DNA from: Ministeria vibrans ATCC 50519
Lineage: Eukaryota; Opisthokonta; Filasterea
Assembly (NCBI GenBank): GCA_943704425.1
Contig: CALSCP010000218.1
Span: forward strand, 1-22,211
Length of the DNA stretch: 22,211 nucleotides
Reading direction: 5' to 3'
Positions 19,052-22,211 of this stretch are shown here, in pieces; the first letter of the stretch is position 1; each line of letters opens with the position of its first letter. Both the position numbers and the translations under genes were made by a program. Below the pieces are notes generated by a model, which saw only the letters and a list, made by a program, of their open reading frames with translations, searched no databases and was not told where the DNA came from.

Positions 19052-21820
19052 TTAAACTCGCTCATACACATAGAGATAGGCTAGGTCGAGCGGAGGGGCG
19101 CGTGACACTTCGACTTTCTCGTCGTTGAACAGAATCCAGCGATCGCTTCCGTCTTGGGCCGTTGTGCGCACATGGCACACGTAGTGGCCCACCAGTGTTG
19201 ATTTGCCCATGTGCGAAATGAGTGCTCGCAGTCGATAGAGACCCTTGCCGTCGTCACACCCTGCGGCGTCTCCGCCGGCGACATCAGCGTTGTCGTTCGT
19301 GTTATTGTCGTCGTCGTCGTCGTTGGCATCGTCGGGTTCGTCCATGTGACTGAAGATCCAGTCGACGGCACGCTCTGCGTTGTTTCCCGTCGACTTAAGC
19401 GCCTTGATGGCACGTACACGGGGGAACCCCAAAGCACAAATCTGTTCAATGAGTGGCTCGGGAATAGCACCACTGGCGGGCGCGGCGCTGCCAGGAACGA
19501 CAAACGGATCTGCAAAATCTGCGTCGCCCATGTGCTCCATGACCCACTGCATGGCCGCCTCGACGCCACCACCCGACGTGCGCGTCGCATACACTGCACG
19601 CTTGCAGCCCTCCTCGGCGAATCCCATGGAAGCAAGTTGCGCGACAGCAGCTTCGTCCATCACAAAGGCAGTCGCCGCCTCGGCCGCTCCGGCACCCTCT
19701 TCGTTCTCGGGCAACTCCGTCTCGCCCTCAACAAGGCCTGTTCCTCGCAAGTTCTCCAAATCAAGTTCGAGTGGCATGTCGACACTCACATCAAGTTTGC
19801 GCGGCGTCCAGTCTTCGGCGACATAAAAGCGACGCAGCTGGAGAACCAGGACGCGAGGCATCGTCGCGAGACGAGTGGTCTTGAGTGCACTCGTTCGACC
19901 CTTGATGGCACTCGAGTAGAAGTCGGGCACAGTCTCGGTGGCCGCGAGGGCCGCCAGACACGCCGTGTGGGGCACCTTGGGAATGACAGGCTCGTCATTT
20001 TGCGTGTGCGTCTGCGTCGACGTCATTGCCTTTTTGGCCTCCTCGTACTCGCGCACCTCCACCAGATTGGTGGCAGCCTCCATGGGAATGGGCACGGCAA
20101 GTATGTTGTCGGTGTGATGGGCGTAGCGAACTGCGTGCGATGTCGCGCATTCGACGCGCTCCTCGACGGTGTAGGCGTACGCTTGGGCAGGGTTAGGCAA
20201 GGCACTGCGCACGCGATGCTCTTCGCGCTCAATCAACGTCAGCAAATGCTGATAAAACTCGGCGGCGTCCTGTTGTTTCACCGTGCTAAACTCGGGGTGG
20301 CCCTTGCCCACAAGTGTCTTGAACATGCGCGGTCGAATGCCAAGCTGGCTGGTGGTGTCGGCCTCGCCACGAGCGACAGCCACCGGCGACGGCACAGAGT
20401 ACTCGCCCGACACCAGTGCCTCGCCGAGTTTGCTCATTTGCACGGTGAAGTCATTGGCACCCTGCAGCGGGTCGGCGTGCGCACGAATGTCGCGCGCCGC
20501 ATCGCCACAGTAGCGCGCACGCATTGGCTCCGAGGCGAACAGCGCTTGCACCACCGAATTAAGGTAGCACGAGTTGCCAAGGTTGTCAACGCCCGTCAGA
20601 CCGGGTCCGCGAGCCGCCTCGAGTTTCGAGCCACTCTCGGTGAGACGACTCCACTCGTAGCGAGTGTTCGCCTCGAGATCCAGCTCGGCCATGGTCTTCT
20701 CTGTCTTCACCTGAGACGCCACATTGATGCCCCAATGTTCGAGGTACTGAGCCAGGCGTGGTACTAGCACCATGTCGTCTTCGTCGTAGGAGTACACGTC
20801 GGCCGTGCCCTCCGCCGTGATGGTGCCCAGCTTCACAGCGAGTGGGTATTTGGTGTCGTTGTAGAAGTCAAGCGCATGCCCATTACCACCGCTGCCATCG
20901 GCGTACTTGCGACCACACAGCAGCGTGCCGTCCGTCAGGTTCAGCCAGAGGTTCTGCGTCAGCTCACATCGGCTGCACTTGAGCCCCGTCGGCGGTACCT
21001 TGACTCCATTGTCCAGCTGCTTCAGAGTTTCCGCGTGCTTGCTCACCTTCAGCGGCTCCGCAACCCAGCTCGCAAGCGCATCACTCTTGCTTGCCGAGTC
21101 GGCCTGCATCACGCCGTCGATGGCACGGCGGAGCGCACCAGGCAACAGGTCCGAGGGCAATGCGACACGTACACCCGTACCGTGCACCACAAGTGCATTG
21201 TGATCATCGTACTCGACCGGCTTGGCGTCGGCAGCAAAGCCACCCTCGACACCAATGCCTAAGACAGTGGGTGCTGGCGCCGTTGTCGTTGACTCTTGGA
21301 TGGCGGCCGCGGCTGCGTCGTTGTCATCGTCGCTCTTAGCAAGACGCACTTCGCGACGCAAGTGGAGAAAGACGCGTGAGCCGGTGCGCTCCACGTACCA
21401 GTCGAGCGACGCTGCCGACAGCCCAATGAAATGTTCGAGGCAGACGTAGATGCCGTCGCGATGGTCGGGCGAGGCAAACGAGAGCAGGCCTTCGTCTTTG
21501 AAGACGCGGTCGGCCGCCGACGGAACACGCACCTTGGCGGTGTACGGTGCAAGCTGTGCGGCAAGACTCACGGCGGCCGGGTCGTCCGAGTCTGCATACG
21601 CGGTGGCAGACGACGCGTCGCCCGGCTGGTCTTTCGCGTCGTCGTCGTCGTCGACCATGGGCGCGTCAATGTCGGCGTCGTCCATGTGCTCAAACAGCCA
21701 CGTCGCCGCGGCGTCTGCGTTGCTATTGCCCGTGGCACGCAGCGCCTTTTCGCAGCGGACCGACGGAAACCCCATCGCAGTGAGTTGCGACAGCAAATGT
21801 GTATCGGCAGCAAAAGGCAT
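19052..21820 (-). CDS. USP5: Ubiquitin carboxyl-terminal hydrolase 5 (isopeptidase T) with an extra N-terminal UBA domain
   Basis: This enzyme disassembles unanchored ubiquitin chains and recycles ubiquitin. It is a single uninterrupted exon of 922 residues from the first in-frame ATG (21820). The frame is open 27 codons further upstream but without an ATG. Domains in order: UBA-like (~7-47, SQLTAMGFPSVRCEKAL), an acidic linker, a degenerate nUBP-like region (~97-250), a zinc-finger UBP (Cys282, Cys285, Cys302, His315), and the USP core with cysteine box NLGNSCYLN (nucleophile Cys418). The core carries KQQDAAEFY and holds two inserted UBA domains (~721-765 and ~786-826). The histidine box is VGHYVCH with His879. 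Zinc finger, core and paired UBAs match human USP5 closely; the leading UBA is not part of that layout. It is unusual among its neighbours in having no intron. A long antisense frame at 19211-20767 is a shadow. Confidence 0.96.
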   Translation of the reverse strand: MPFAADTHLLSQLTAMGFPSVRCEKALRATGNSNADAAATWLFEHMDDADIDAPMVDDDDDAKDQPGDASSATAYADSDDPAAVSLAAQLAPYTAKVRVPSAADRVFKDEGLLSFASPDHRDGIYVCLEHFIGLSAASLDWYVERTGSRVFLHLRREVRLAKSDDDNDAAAAAIQESTTTAPAPTVLGIGVEGGFAADAKPVEYDDHNALVVHGTGVRVALPSDLLPGALRRAIDGVMQADSASKSDALASWVAEPLKVSKHAETLKQLDNGVKVPPTGLKCSRCELTQNLWLNLTDGTLLCGRKYADGSGGNGHALDFYNDTKYPLAVKLGTITAEGTADVYSYDEDDMVLVPRLAQYLEHWGINVASQVKTEKTMAELDLEANTRYEWSRLTESGSKLEAARGPGLTGVDNLGNSCYLNSVVQALFASEPMRARYCGDAARDIRAHADPLQGANDFTVQMSKLGEALVSGEYSVPSPVAVARGEADTTSQLGIRPRMFKTLVGKGHPEFSTVKQQDAAEFYQHLLTLIEREEHRVRSALPNPAQAYAYTVEERVECATSHAVRYAHHTDNILAVPIPMEAATNLVEVREYEEAKKAMTSTQTHTQNDEPVIPKVPHTACLAALAATETVPDFYSSAIKGRTSALKTTRLATMPRVLVLQLRRFYVAEDWTPRKLDVSVDMPLELDLENLRGTGLVEGETELPENEEGAGAAEAATAFVMDEAAVAQLASMGFAEEGCKRAVYATRTSGGGVEAAMQWVMEHMGDADFADPFVVPGSAAPASGAIPEPLIEQICALGFPRVRAIKALKSTGNNAERAVDWIFSHMDEPDDANDDDDDNNTNDNADVAGGDAAGCDDGKGLYRLRALISHMGKSTLVGHYVCHVRTTAQDGSDRWILFNDEKVEVSRAPPLDLAYLYVYERV

Positions 21821-21995
21821 TCTCAATCGTTTGGTCGGCGTGGGGGGAACTGGCGAGGCAGAGCGTTTCCGACTGTGGTCGCTAATCTTGGCGTTCAACA
21901 AATGAAACGAAAGGCGAGTCGCCGCGAGCGAGTAAAGAAAGAAAGATTGAAGAAAAAAAATGAATCGTTCGTGATTGATCTCTCATCAAAAGAGT

Positions 21996-22211
21996 ATGTG
22001 TATGGTCTGTACAATTGATTTTCGTATGCTTGTACTTCAGGATGTACTACTGGGAGTCGACGACAGAGGGTCTCCTTTGGCGTTTGTCTATGATACATTC
22101 GAGAGGAGTGCGCGTCTGTTGACGATGCACACCATAGACGCCGTGGCTGCGTCAGGTGCGCAGCGCCATTGGACACGAACCCCAAGCGACCGCCTCACCC
22201 CACGCCCCCCC
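21996..22211 (+). CDS. Start of an unidentified plus-strand ORF, cut by the window edge
   Basis: From the ATG at 21996 (or an in-frame ATG at 22026) the plus strand is open to the last base, 72 codons. It includes MLVLQDVLLGVDDRGSPLAF and VYDTFERSARLLTMHTIDAV. An in-frame stop lies at 21972-21974. The stretch after 22026 has a coding-like composition and fits the alternating-strand layout, lying 175 bases from the USP5 start. I do not recognise the protein. A splice acceptor (TGTACTTCAG, ending 22040) is also possible here, so the true start is uncertain. Confidence 0.42.
   Translation, partial: MCMVCTIDFRMLVLQDVLLGVDDRGSPLAFVYDTFERSARLLTMHTIDAVAASGAQRHWTRTPSDRLTPRPP

Noticed and set aside
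19211-20767. 518-codon open frame on the plus strand opposite USP5
   Set aside because: It lies wholly antisense to a well-supported USP5 exon, is rich in Arg/His/Val/Gly as expected from reading GC-rich codons backwards, and shows no family motif.

Overview
The window is nuclear DNA of a eukaryote, most likely a single-celled one. Seven of the recognised genes contain spliceosomal introns (mostly 50-400 bases, GT...AG, acceptors often TAG), the encoded proteins are eukaryotic families (USP14, USP5, CDP-alcohol phosphotransferase, cytosolic-type histidyl-tRNA synthetase with a WHEP domain, TMEM254), a short TTAGGG-type telomeric tract is present, and introns and spacers are packed with microsatellites. 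Coding DNA is GC-rich and non-coding DNA is AT-rich or low-complexity. I cannot name the species; a unicellular holozoan, amoebozoan or related protist would fit.

Layout, left to right. 1-1105: a small element with 38-base inverted-repeat ends, a broken copy of a TMEM254-like gene, and an intact TMEM254-like gene (minus) whose only intron is largely telomeric repeat. 1484-6301: a large plus-strand gene encoding a signal peptide, plant-type leucine-rich repeats and a multipass membrane core that looks OSCA/TMEM63-like. 6463-9394: USP14 (minus, 10 exons). 9619-10368: a 107-residue protein of unknown family (plus, 4 exons). 10484-12613: choline/ethanolamine phosphotransferase (minus, 9 exons). 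12821-13138: a short start-like exon and a PP2C-type phosphatase C-terminal exon (plus), with the middle of the gene absent. 13346-14911: an Era-type GTPase (minus, 7 exons). 15096-15270: an orphan C-terminal exon (plus). 15346-16175: a HAD phosphatase of the pseudouridine-5'-phosphatase group (minus, 3 exons). 16524-18920: histidyl-tRNA synthetase (plus, 9 exons). 19052-21820: USP5 (minus, one exon). 21996 to the right edge: the start of an unknown plus-strand ORF.

The genes are housekeeping genes of unrelated pathways: ubiquitin recycling (USP14 at the proteasome, USP5 on free chains), phospholipid synthesis, organellar ribosome assembly, nucleotide salvage and translation. What unites them is architecture. 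From the intact TMEM254-like gene to the right edge, twelve consecutive gene units alternate strand without exception, giving divergent pairs that share spacers of about 175-380 bases and convergent pairs 75-207 bases apart. The two places where genes look incomplete both sit on the longest homopolymer or dinucleotide tracts (33 T; about 79 bases of CT), which suggests missing sequence there rather than true gene fragments.

Exon boundaries were chosen by eye so that reading phase is kept at every junction and the protein matches the family's conserved order. No alignment or transcript was available.
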